This document shows, one piece after another, positions 1-6,086 of a DNA stretch of 10,882 bases. The translations under genes and the position numbers were made by a program. The notes below the pieces were generated by a model. The model ran no database searches. It worked only from the letters and a program-made list of their open reading frames with translations, and was not told the origin of the DNA. The DNA comes from CAYNFT01 sp964396535 (GTDB lineage: Bacteria > Chloroflexota > Dehalococcoidia > Dehalococcoidales > UBA2162), in contig CAYNFT010000073.1 in the NCBI GenBank assembly GCA_964396535.1, forward strand, positions 1 to 10,882, given 5' to 3'. The first letter of the stretch is position 1, and each line of letters starts with the position of its first letter.

Positions 1-84
1 TACTATGATTTTACTATGATTGAGGTACTATGATTTACTACCATAATACTACTATGATCAAATACGATTATTACCTACTATAAC
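1..84. repeat. Short TACTATGAT direct repeats at window edge
   Basis: Four exact copies of the 9-mer TACTATGAT start at 1, 12, 26 and 50. Two degenerate copies start at 36 (TACTACCAT) and 76 (TACTATAAC). Start-to-start spacing is 11, 14, 10 and 14 bases for the first five, close to one DNA turn. The fourth exact copy ends on the first base of the neighbouring gene's stop codon, and the last degenerate copy lies inside that gene's 3' end. The array probably continues beyond base 1, so its true length is unknown. It could be a protein-binding array or plain microsatellite expansion; the sequence does not decide. Confidence 0.6.
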
Positions 85-1776
85 TAGTTTTTTCCATTGT
101 TGATAATAGCGATAAGCTGACTCAGGTTTAATGCCCAGCGTTTTGACTTCGGAGTCACTCGGCCTTTTACCCTCACTAAATAGCTGAAATGCCTTTGCTT
201 TTTTACTATTTCTCGATCTCGTATTATCTAATGGTGAAGCCTTTTGTTTACCTAATTCACTTTTGATGATACTCGCGACCTTCTCAGTTATGATACCTCT
301 GACAACCATTTCCTCAATAGTGCCTATGCCTCTTAGATACCTCGCAAAACTATCAGGGATTGCAACTTCTTCTTTGAATTTTTGGACTTTATATATAATG
401 CTATTGTCTGAGGCTTCTGAAATTGTAATACCCGGGGGCTTTGTCCCACCCCCGAGTAACCAACTTAGAAGAACTAAAGGGATGCCTCGCCAGAAGGTAT
501 AGCTGTCGAGGTCCTCCGGGGTAAGTAGAATATAGAAGTACCCCAGGAGTTTTGGCTCCTCTAGCGGTACCAAAACATTTCCTTCTTTTTCCGCTGGTAA
601 GTTAAAGCTGCAGATGCTAAATTTTTTTACCTTTGGTTTTAATAAGACCTCTGCATAAGCAGTAGCGAAAATCTCAAAGGAAAAATCGAGGCATGGTATC
701 CCCTCAAAACTATAGCTAATCGAAGGCAGTGGTAAGTAAAGCCTGTAATATGTGCATGGAATTTCAATGAATTCTAACAAGTCTGGCGGTATAATCTGTT
801 TCAGTTTATCATTGGCGACTCTGACCAAAGTAGCATCGAAACCCTGCTCCTGCTCATCATCGAGGACATAATCAAAGTTATGACCGGTATATCGCTTATC
901 TTGAATTTCCACTTGGAAGTAAGTTGAAAGGTTTTTCTTTCGAGGGTCAAGTTTAGACCTCAGTTTCGTTATTTCCTTGTTGAGTTCTCTGTTATATTCC
1001 TGGGCTGTGATATTAGCTGCGATTTTTTGCCTTGCTTCCTCTTGTCTTTTATTAATTTCGTTAATCCAAAGCAAATAGGTATCGGCCCTGCTATCGAGGA
1101 TGTAGGATTCTTTTTTATCCAAGTATGCATCCACAGCCCCGAGGATGCTATCTACGAACCTCTCATGTTCCTCAGTTTTGAGATATTTGAAGGCATCATC
1201 GGCAGGTATGTTTAATGCTTTGTAGGCAGCCCACCACTTTTCTTCGTCTTCTTTCTTTCTCCGCTCTGCCTCGGCCAGTTCCTCCCTTCTCTTTTGTTCT
1301 TCCTTTGCCTTTTTTGTCTGCTTCCTCTCTTCCTCCTCCCGCTTCCTTTGCTCCTCCCTCGCTTCCTCTTCCTTGCGTTTTTCCTCCTCTACCCTTTTTC
1401 TTTCCTCTTCCTTAGCCTTTGCTACTCTACCCTCGTAAATCTTTTTTAATGGAGGAACAATATCACATTCAATATTAAGTAAGTCTCTTTTAAGTTGAGA
1501 TATAATCCCTTTGCTAAAGAAAATGTCACCGAAATAGACATCATAAAGTTTATCCCCATCTTTAATATCCACGCATTTATTTAGGCATTCAGAAACCTCA
1601 TAAATGCGTTTAAGCTTAATTATGTCATAGGCTGACAAAAATTCCTGGTCATCAGGACTAAATTCCTCAACTTTGGTTTGATTCAGAATATCAACACTCC
1701 AGTTATTGAAGACTTCTAACGCCTTAGGGTGTAATTTCTTCTGAAACTCATCACTTATAACAAAGAGTTCACCCAA
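58..1776 (-). CDS. Unrecognised coiled-coil protein with C-terminal helix-turn-helix-like segment
   Basis: This 572-residue protein belongs to no family I recognise. The start is TTG at 1776, preceded by AAGGGAGAG at a good distance; the nearby ATG at about 1793 is out of frame and soon stops. Residues 1-112 are a mixed helical region. Residues about 113-185 are almost entirely Glu, Lys, Arg and Ala, a long charged coiled coil. Residues about 190-280 are helical and polar. Residues about 285-440 are beta-rich and aromatic, with a hydrophobic stretch near 431-441. Residues about 524-563 look like a helix-turn-helix: a helix around KAKAFQLFSEG, a turn, then TLGIKPESAYRYYQQW, similar to C-terminal DNA-binding tails that follow a variable domain. 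There is no signal peptide, so it is likely cytoplasmic. It is transcribed alone and ends in the TACTATGAT repeats. A DNA-binding or scaffold role is inference only. Confidence 0.75.
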   Translation of the reverse strand: MGELFVISDEFQKKLHPKALEVFNNWSVDILNQTKVEEFSPDDQEFLSAYDIIKLKRIYEVSECLNKCVDIKDGDKLYDVYFGDIFFSKGIISQLKRDLLNIECDIVPPLKKIYEGRVAKAKEEERKRVEEEKRKEEEAREEQRKREEEERKQTKKAKEEQKRREELAEAERRKKEDEEKWWAAYKALNIPADDAFKYLKTEEHERFVDSILGAVDAYLDKKESYILDSRADTYLLWINEINKRQEEARQKIAANITAQEYNRELNKEITKLRSKLDPRKKNLSTYFQVEIQDKRYTGHNFDYVLDDEQEQGFDATLVRVANDKLKQIIPPDLLEFIEIPCTYYRLYLPLPSISYSFEGIPCLDFSFEIFATAYAEVLLKPKVKKFSICSFNLPAEKEGNVLVPLEEPKLLGYFYILLTPEDLDSYTFWRGIPLVLLSWLLGGGTKPPGITISEASDNSIIYKVQKFKEEVAIPDSFARYLRGIGTIEEMVVRGIITEKVASIIKSELGKQKASPLDNTRSRNSKKAKAFQLFSEGKRPSDSEVKTLGIKPESAYRYYQQWKKLVIVGNNRI

Positions 1777-2236
1777 TCTGCTCTCCCTTCATCTTTCCTA
1801 AGAACTAACATCTAGATAGGCAGTTCTTTGCGGCTCTAAACCAACAATGCTACAATTGTCCTCAGAATAGGTTTTTTCTCTTGATAGGCTCGTGGAGAGA
1901 TTCTGGAGTGCTTTTACGAGGACCTAGAGGGAAAACATGCACGAAAGTTTTGCCTTTCGTACCTCTCGGCCAAGGGAGAGGGGGAGGGTAACTAAAAGAG
2001 AGTTCCCGCCCTCTAAAACTCCCGCCCAGTTCGAATCCAACTTGCTCTACCAATTTTGGTAATATTATTACCTCAAACTGGCTTCAGATTGATACTCCTT
2101 TTTCTGAAAGCGGCGTATTCCGAGTTCACAATGTGGTAACAATATTCCCATTATGCCTGATTATCCTTAATGCTGTCACCCCGCTAGACTCTCCTAACTC
2201 TAACTGTCCAGTCATAGGGGTGCAGTCCAAGGCGTT
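1777..2236. other. Gene-free region with several hairpins
   Basis: I see no convincing gene here. The stretch holds two adjacent hairpins: ACGAAAG/CTTTCGT at 1941-1960 with a 6-base loop, and CCTCTC/GAGAGG at 1962-1981 with an 8-base loop. Two direct copies of TCCCGCCC follow, at 2004-2011 and 2020-2027. Two overlapping AT-rich hairpins come next: TACCAA/TTGGTA at 2048-2061 and GGTAAT/ATTACC at 2058-2072. They share the bases GGTA and cannot form together. The region is downstream of the minus-strand membrane-protein pair and upstream of the coiled-coil gene, so it must hold that gene's promoter, which I could not place confidently. Confidence 0.5.
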
Positions 2237-2860
2237 CTAGTCTCTACTCACTTTAAGGCTATCGAATGCTGCACGTCCGTAAGGCTGCTCTCGCACTCCT
2301 ACCATCATTCCTACGTATCCTTCATTTAGCGAAGCGTCTGTAATAGTAGTGATATGGTTTTCATTGACATATAACTGAATCTCAGACCCATTACAAATTA
2401 CTCTGAGTTTGTTTGTGTTATTGCCTCCTCTGATAAAGGTTGAGTTTCCGGTTTCCAGGGGGTACCACTCACCCTTAACTTGTTTCACCACAGCGTAATT
2501 ACCTTCTGGTGAAATACTGAAAAGGTAGAAATTATCACGGTCTTGACGACGAAAAGCTATTCCGTAATCAGTGCGCTCAGTTCCGCTGACCAGCCTAGCA
2601 TCAATCTGGAGAGTGAAATCTGAGAATGGACCGGCGTCTGAGTTACTAACATAAGTTAGATGACCAACCTCATTTACTTGCATATGATATTCGCTTTCCT
2701 TGTACACAAATTCGGCTCTTTCATCATATCTTGTGGGCCATCCGGAATCGGCGTCATCAAAATCATCCTCAAACATAAGGTTAGTCGAAGGAGTTGTCGC
2801 TGGTTCAGGCAAGAATTGCCATAACATTGTCATACCAATAACAATTATCAATGCTATCAT
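2237..2860 (-). CDS. Membrane-anchored protein with LamG-like beta-sandwich domain
   Basis: I choose the ATG at 2860 (207 residues). It overlaps the upstream gene's stop as TGATG, the usual sign of translational coupling, and AGGGTGGG lies about 11 bases before it. A GTG at 2875 would add five residues but has almost no space for a ribosome site. Residues 2-15 are a hydrophobic N-terminal anchor, followed by a Pro/Thr-rich linker. From about residue 30 the sequence FEDDFDD..SGW opens a beta-rich domain. It continues with an IDARL strand, YGIAFRRQDRDNFYLFSIS, LRVICNGSEIQLYVN and a closing AAFDSLKV strand. This is the pattern of concanavalin/LamG-like and DUF1080-like folds, often sugar-binding or structural. 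It probably sits outside the membrane. No catalytic residues are evident and the ligand is unknown. Confidence 0.75.
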   Translation of the reverse strand: MIALIIVIGMTMLWQFLPEPATTPSTNLMFEDDFDDADSGWPTRYDERAEFVYKESEYHMQVNEVGHLTYVSNSDAGPFSDFTLQIDARLVSGTERTDYGIAFRRQDRDNFYLFSISPEGNYAVVKQVKGEWYPLETGNSTFIRGGNNTNKLRVICNGSEIQLYVNENHITTITDASLNEGYVGMMVGVREQPYGRAAFDSLKVSRD

Positions 2861-3543
2861 CAGGAGCCGGCCCACCCTGTTTTTTCAACACCTGTATCTT
2901 TATAGGGTAGCTCAGTTTCCGACTTCTTTAATCTTCTTTCAACTTCTGGAGATGGGCTAACATCAATGCCCCTTTGCTGGAACAAACCTAGTAAGTAATT
3001 TGCCTCTGGTTCATCAATCTCATATGCAAATCTAATAATCCTCATACCGTAATCAAACGCTAGAGCAGCAGAGCTGAAACCCCAGAAGTCAAACCCTCCT
3101 GACCAACTCCCAAAGCCCCACCCCACATTTCGGCTTCCTGCGCTTGTATTTAATCTGCAGTTTTTTACATCAGGCAGAGAATACCTCCTTGATTTTCCGA
3201 TTCCTAAAACCTTTCTTTCTATTCTTAATATATTTTGTGAAAGTGTAATTGTTTCTTTCCTTACCCAAATCCAGAGAATAATTATCAGGAAAAAGATTCC
3301 GCCGATAGTCCACCCAATTAGCCATGTCAGTATAAAAGTAAGGTTCGTTGTATCACCTTTGGATATAGCTTCTAAGATATGTTTTATGACTGTTACTAAA
3401 GCAGTAGACCAACCACCTATTAGAAACACGCAAAAAAATATGCTCATAAATATTGCAAGGGGGTGTTTCTTCCCAGGAATAATAATTTGTAGAGTATCAC
3501 CCCTGTCGATAACCGTGGCTCTTCCTTTGGCCAAGTCTCCCAT
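2860..3543 (-). CDS. Two-helix membrane protein with bacterial PH-like domain
   Basis: The protein has 227 residues. Two membrane segments are clear, at about 29-51 and 68-94, separated by a short polar loop. The C-terminal part (about 97-190) has the alternating pattern of a bacterial pleckstrin-homology-like domain: ETITLSQNILRIERKVLGIGKSRRYSLPDV, then after a Gly/Trp-rich loop (140-157) a second strand pair near FDYGMRIIRFAYEID and a closing amphipathic helix, EANYLLGLFQQRG. The tail is charged and probably cytoplasmic. The start is ATG at 3543; upstream the frame closes at a TGA with no other ATG, GTG or TTG. No Shine-Dalgarno sequence is visible. The gene is coupled to the next by a one-base stop/start overlap, so the two products probably act together in the membrane. 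Function is unknown; the PH-like call rests on pattern only. Confidence 0.7.
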   Translation of the reverse strand: MGDLAKGRATVIDRGDTLQIIIPGKKHPLAIFMSIFFCVFLIGGWSTALVTVIKHILEAISKGDTTNLTFILTWLIGWTIGGIFFLIIILWIWVRKETITLSQNILRIERKVLGIGKSRRYSLPDVKNCRLNTSAGSRNVGWGFGSWSGGFDFWGFSSAALAFDYGMRIIRFAYEIDEPEANYLLGLFQQRGIDVSPSPEVERRLKKSETELPYKDTGVEKTGWAGS

Positions 3544-3839
3544 TATGAAGATAATATATCGCAGTAGACGATGGATAGCAAATCAGTCTGCCATTCTCTT
3601 CAGGTTTGCAGCGATTTAGTCATGTTGTGTCTTAACCAACAATTTCTCAAATGATAGCGATATTAAAAGTCAGCCCCCATAAGTTCTGTCTTTCCTACAA
3701 CTGTTCTGAGAGTAGACTCTGTAAGTCAGATACCAACCCCTTTTTCTCAAAGAAAAGTTCTAGCTACTGTACAATCCGCTCTACCAAGTGAATTAGCGAG
3801 AATTGCCAAAATATCTTAAAGGTAAATGAACGGGTGTTT

Positions 3840-3863
3840 AAGAGGGGCTAGCGCCCCTCTTTT
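3840..3863. terminator. GC-rich hairpin resembling an intrinsic terminator
   Basis: AGAGGGGC (3841-3848) pairs perfectly with GCCCCTCT (3853-3860) around the loop TAGC; A3840 and T3861 add a ninth pair, and further Ts follow on the plus strand. The shape is that of a rho-independent terminator with a short T tract. No plus-strand gene ends before it, so it may instead insulate the transporter promoter or stop antisense transcription. Confidence 0.4.
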
Positions 3864-3870
3864 CATATTC

Positions 3871-3917
3871 CTCCCCCTTCCCCTTCAGGGGAAGGAGGAT
3901 AAAGGGGGATAGGGTTG
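3871..3917. repeat. REP-like palindromic intergenic repeat
   Basis: CCTTCCCC (3876-3883) pairs with GGGGAAGG (3888-3895) around TTCA. The flanks are C-rich on the left (CTCCCCC) and G-rich on the right (AAAGGGGGATAGGG). The layout, a pyrimidine-rich arm, a short loop, a purine-rich arm and then a second G-run, recalls dispersed palindromic repeats found between genes in some bacterial genomes. The hairpin at 1962-1981 with its G-rich tail (to about 1988) looks like a divergent relative. Copy number elsewhere in the genome is not visible here. Confidence 0.4.
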
Positions 3918-3918
3918 G

Positions 3919-3947
3919 TTGAACCGCTGTTCAGGAACGAGTAAAAT
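3919..3947 (+). promoter_or_regulatory. Sigma70-type promoter for the TauE/SafE-type gene, with dyad over -35
   Basis: TTGAAC (3919-3924) and TAAAAT (3942-3947) are separated by exactly 17 bases and match the consensus at 4/6 and 5/6 positions. The predicted start of transcription near 3954 leaves a leader of about 50 bases before the GTG at 4004. A perfect dyad, TGAAC-CGCT-GTTCA (3920-3933), overlaps the -35 box and would be a suitable place for a repressor. Confidence 0.5.
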
Positions 3948-4003
3948 GAAGGCTGTAATTCCACCTAACGCAGCCAGCTTTATCAGAGAAAGGACTAGAA
4001 TAC

Positions 4004-4816
4004 GTGTCAGGAGCCGAGATAGCACTACTGGCAGGGATAGGACTCTTCGCTGGCACTTTTGGCACAATGATTGGTATAGGTGGAGGCGTCATCTTTGTTC
4101 CTGCCTTTCTTCTCTTTTTACACTTAAGCCCTCAGCAGGCGGTTGGCACTTCACTTTGTGCTGTTTTCTTTAATGCTCTTTCTGGAAGTATCTCTTATCT
4201 ACGTCAAAAGCGGGTCGACATCAGGGCAGGATGGAAGTTTGCCTTAGCTACTTTGCCCGGAGCCTGGCTTGGAGCCTGGCTTAGTAGATACTTTACTTCT
4301 CAGATACTGGAACTGGTGTTTGCTCTTTTACTAACGGCTATGGCGATATTTATTTTCCTGCGCGTGGAACCACATCAGAAAGGCAAGGATGAGCAAAGAA
4401 ACACACGTACCCTGGTCGATTTTCGGAGTGAGGTTTTTAGTTATCGTCCTAAAGAGGGGACGGGTATTATCATAAGTTTTTTCATCGGGATTATTTCCAG
4501 CTTACTGGGCATCGGCGGAGGGATTATCCATGTACCCACTCTCATTTTCCTTATCGGGTTTCCTGTCCATATAGCAACGGCAACTTCCCACTTCGTGCTG
4601 GCGATTTCCGCCTTTTTCGGTAGTGTTTCGCATTTTTTCTTGGGCAACATTTTGATTGTACCGGCAATGGTTGTATCTGCCGCGGCTATCCCTGGAGCTC
4701 AGTTAGGTGCCGTATTATCCCGCAGGGCGAAAAACAGACTTATTACGCGCCTTTTGGCTACTGCTCTTCTTTTAGTCGGCCTCCGCATGCTTCTTAAGTT
4801 CGCCGGCGTTTATTAA
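4004..4816 (+). CDS. TauE/SafE family membrane transporter (putative sulfite/organosulfonate exporter)
   Basis: The 270-residue protein fits the TauE/SafE family (PF01925) in length and internal duplication. Each half carries the family's glycine-rich helix: GIGGGVIFVPAFL at 24-36 and GIGGGIIHVPTLI at 169-181. Each half also has a later LPGAWLGAWLSR / IPGAQLGAVLSR element (84-95 and 229-240). I estimate seven or eight membrane helices, with a polar charged loop at about 121-153 joining the halves. Family members move sulfite, sulfoacetate or related sulfur or organic anions across the inner membrane, but substrates are rarely predictable. The start is GTG at 4004, with AAAGGA nine bases upstream. 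The gene is alone, about 170 bases before the ABC operon, with its own promoter. No sulfur-metabolism gene is adjacent, so the substrate remains open. Confidence 0.9.
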   Translation: MSGAEIALLAGIGLFAGTFGTMIGIGGGVIFVPAFLLFLHLSPQQAVGTSLCAVFFNALSGSISYLRQKRVDIRAGWKFALATLPGAWLGAWLSRYFTSQILELVFALLLTAMAIFIFLRVEPHQKGKDEQRNTRTLVDFRSEVFSYRPKEGTGIIISFFIGIISSLLGIGGGIIHVPTLIFLIGFPVHIATATSHFVLAISAFFGSVSHFFLGNILIVPAMVVSAAAIPGAQLGAVLSRRAKNRLITRLLATALLLVGLRMLLKFAGVY

Positions 4817-4864
4817 CCGCTATATTCTATGACAAACAACAAACCGCCATCCTTATCAGCCGTA

Positions 4865-4893
4865 TAGATAAAATCGAGTGAAGGTGGTATGAT
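4865..4893 (+). promoter_or_regulatory. Possible extended -10 promoter for the ABC transporter operon
   Basis: TGGTATGAT (4885-4893) is an extended -10 element (TG, one base, TATGAT). Seventeen bases upstream is a weak -35 match, TAGATA (4865-4870). Transcription would start near 4900, giving a leader of about 85 bases before the GTG at 4986. The alternative is read-through from the transporter gene, since no terminator is seen after 4816. Confidence 0.35.
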
Positions 4894-4947
4894 AAATAAC
4901 TGATTGGTCGCTACGAAAGGAGGTGAGATACATAATTCAAGTTATTT
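4894..4947 (+). promoter_or_regulatory. Leader with orphan perfect Shine-Dalgarno inside an inverted repeat
   Basis: AAAGGAGGTGA (4916-4926) matches the anti-Shine-Dalgarno tail of 16S rRNA over 11 bases. Nothing starts at the right distance with ATG, GTG or TTG, and the real gene begins 60 bases later with its own AGGAGG (4973-4978). The element is flanked by an 8-base inverted repeat, AAATAACT (4894-4901) and AGTTATTT (4940-4947), so it could be displayed in a loop. It may be a ribosome standby site, the relic of a lost leader peptide, or chance. Confidence 0.35.
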
Positions 4948-4985
4948 GAGATCCTATTGTCAAAATCTTTACAGGAGGTTTTGGT

Positions 4986-6023
4986 GTGAAAAACAAAGGA
5001 CTATTAAAAAGACTGGTCGGTGTTTGTTTGGTGCTAGCATTAGCCTTGACAATACTCCCGGTGGGCGGCTGTGGTCAAGAAGCAGAGTATAAAATCGGCT
5101 TAACTCAGTTTGCCACTCACCCCGCCGCTGATGCCGGCAGGCTTGGTTTTATAGATGCCCTGTCCGATGCCGGGTTCGTGCAAACTGGGGAAACCTGCCC
5201 TGAAGGACTCACCAGGAGCGACGTTAAATACGACTATCAAAATCCCGAGGGTGATGCAACCGCCGAGCAGACCATTGCCCAGAAATTTGTTAATGATAAG
5301 GTTGATTTAATCTTCAGCTTCGGTACCCGTATCAGTCAGCAATGCGTGAACGCAGCCGAAGGGACAGATATTCCCGTCCTCTTCTGCGCCATCACCGACC
5401 CCGTAGCTGCTGGGTTGGTGAGCGATTGGGTCCACCCAGATGAAAATGTTACTGGAACCAGTGACATGATTGAGATGGATAGCACTGTTGACCTGATTCG
5501 TCAGATAGTCCCTGATTTAAAAAAGCTGGGTACTATTTATAACGCTGGTGAGGTAAACTCGGTGGTGCTAGCCGATAAGCTCAAGGAGGTATGCCCTCCA
5601 TTGGGCATTGAGGTAATAGAGGTGACAGTATCTACCAGCGCTGATGTTCAGACGGCAGCCCAGTCTCTGGTAGGCAAAGTAGATGCCATCTGGGTAGGCA
5701 CCGATAACACTGTAGTATCCGGTCTTGAGGCATTGATTAAAGTCTGCGAAGATAATACAATACCTCTCTTCCCTTCTGATGACCCATCAATTGAGAGGGG
5801 TGGAATAGCCTGTTTGGGATTTGACTACTATGATGTAGGCTATCAGACGGGTGAGATGGCGGTTAAGATACTGAAGGGAGAAAAGGCTGCTGATATCGAC
5901 GTTGAGCTGGGCAAGACCTTCAGCTATACAGTGAATACTAAAGCGGCGGAGGTTTATGGAGTAACCATACCTCAGGAAGTCCTTGATAAGGCATTAAGAG
6001 TATATACAGAACTACGCTATTAA
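4986..6023 (+). CDS. ABC transporter substrate-binding lipoprotein (ABC_sub_bind family)
   Basis: This is the extracytoplasmic solute-binding component of the importer encoded with the next two genes. The 345-residue product begins with a lipoprotein signal: basic MKNKGLLKR, a hydrophobic core at 10-25, then VGGC with Cys29 as the predicted lipidated residue. The mature part follows the PF04392 pattern: IGLTQFATHP near 37-46, a helix that begins GFIDAL, SFGTRISQQ, then IPVLFCAITDP, NVTGTSD, GTIYNAGEVNS at the second-domain entry, DAIWVGTDNT, and IPLFPSDD followed by the GFDYYDVGYQTGEMA motif near the C terminus. The start is GTG at 4986, with AGGAGG seven bases upstream. Relatives include TrpX of the TrpXYZ tryptophan importer, but the family also serves other ligands. 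No T-box or other amino-acid-sensing leader is visible, so tryptophan should not be assumed. Confidence 0.9.
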   Translation: MKNKGLLKRLVGVCLVLALALTILPVGGCGQEAEYKIGLTQFATHPAADAGRLGFIDALSDAGFVQTGETCPEGLTRSDVKYDYQNPEGDATAEQTIAQKFVNDKVDLIFSFGTRISQQCVNAAEGTDIPVLFCAITDPVAAGLVSDWVHPDENVTGTSDMIEMDSTVDLIRQIVPDLKKLGTIYNAGEVNSVVLADKLKEVCPPLGIEVIEVTVSTSADVQTAAQSLVGKVDAIWVGTDNTVVSGLEALIKVCEDNTIPLFPSDDPSIERGGIACLGFDYYDVGYQTGEMAVKILKGEKAADIDVELGKTFSYTVNTKAAEVYGVTIPQEVLDKALRVYTELRY

Positions 6024-6086
6024 AATAATTACTCCAATATACTAACATGTTTATTCTTCTTACGTTAGAAGGGAGGAAGCACACGT

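Larger units (their letters stand above)
3544..4003. other. Gene-free divergent intergenic region
   Basis: No credible gene is seen; short open frames here have no family pattern or ribosome site. The region separates the divergent membrane-protein pair and the TauE-type gene. From left to right it holds an AT-rich stretch next to the 3543 start, about 200 bases without recognisable structure, two GC-rich hairpins (3840-3863 and 3876-3895), and the promoter and ribosome site of the transporter gene (3919-3993). Confidence 0.5.

Noticed and set aside
1215..1415. Pro/Leu/Ser-rich plus-strand open frame
   Set aside because: It is the antisense of the Glu/Lys/Arg coiled-coil codons of the minus-strand gene; low-complexity DNA keeps the frame open.
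1862..2053. 63-codon minus-strand open frame
   Set aside because: It spans the hairpins and GC-rich repeats, its Pro-rich translation follows from those repeats, and it has no ribosome site or family pattern.
3720..3810. tRNA-like TTGGTAGAGC on the minus strand
   Set aside because: The bases match a tRNA D-loop, but neither the acceptor, anticodon nor T arm can be paired, so no tRNA or clear tRNA relic is supported.
3885..4067. 60-codon hydrophobic minus-strand open frame
   Set aside because: It starts inside the transporter gene, lacks a ribosome site, and its tail is read from the palindromic repeat.
4904..5092. Plus-strand open frame overlapping the binding-protein start
   Set aside because: It reads another frame of the lipoprotein signal sequence, and the orphan Shine-Dalgarno lies inside it rather than before it.
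6042..6072. Hairpin before the permease ribosome site
   Set aside because: Only five-base stems (CTAAC/GTTAG or CTTCT/AGAAG) can form; that is too weak to call a regulator.
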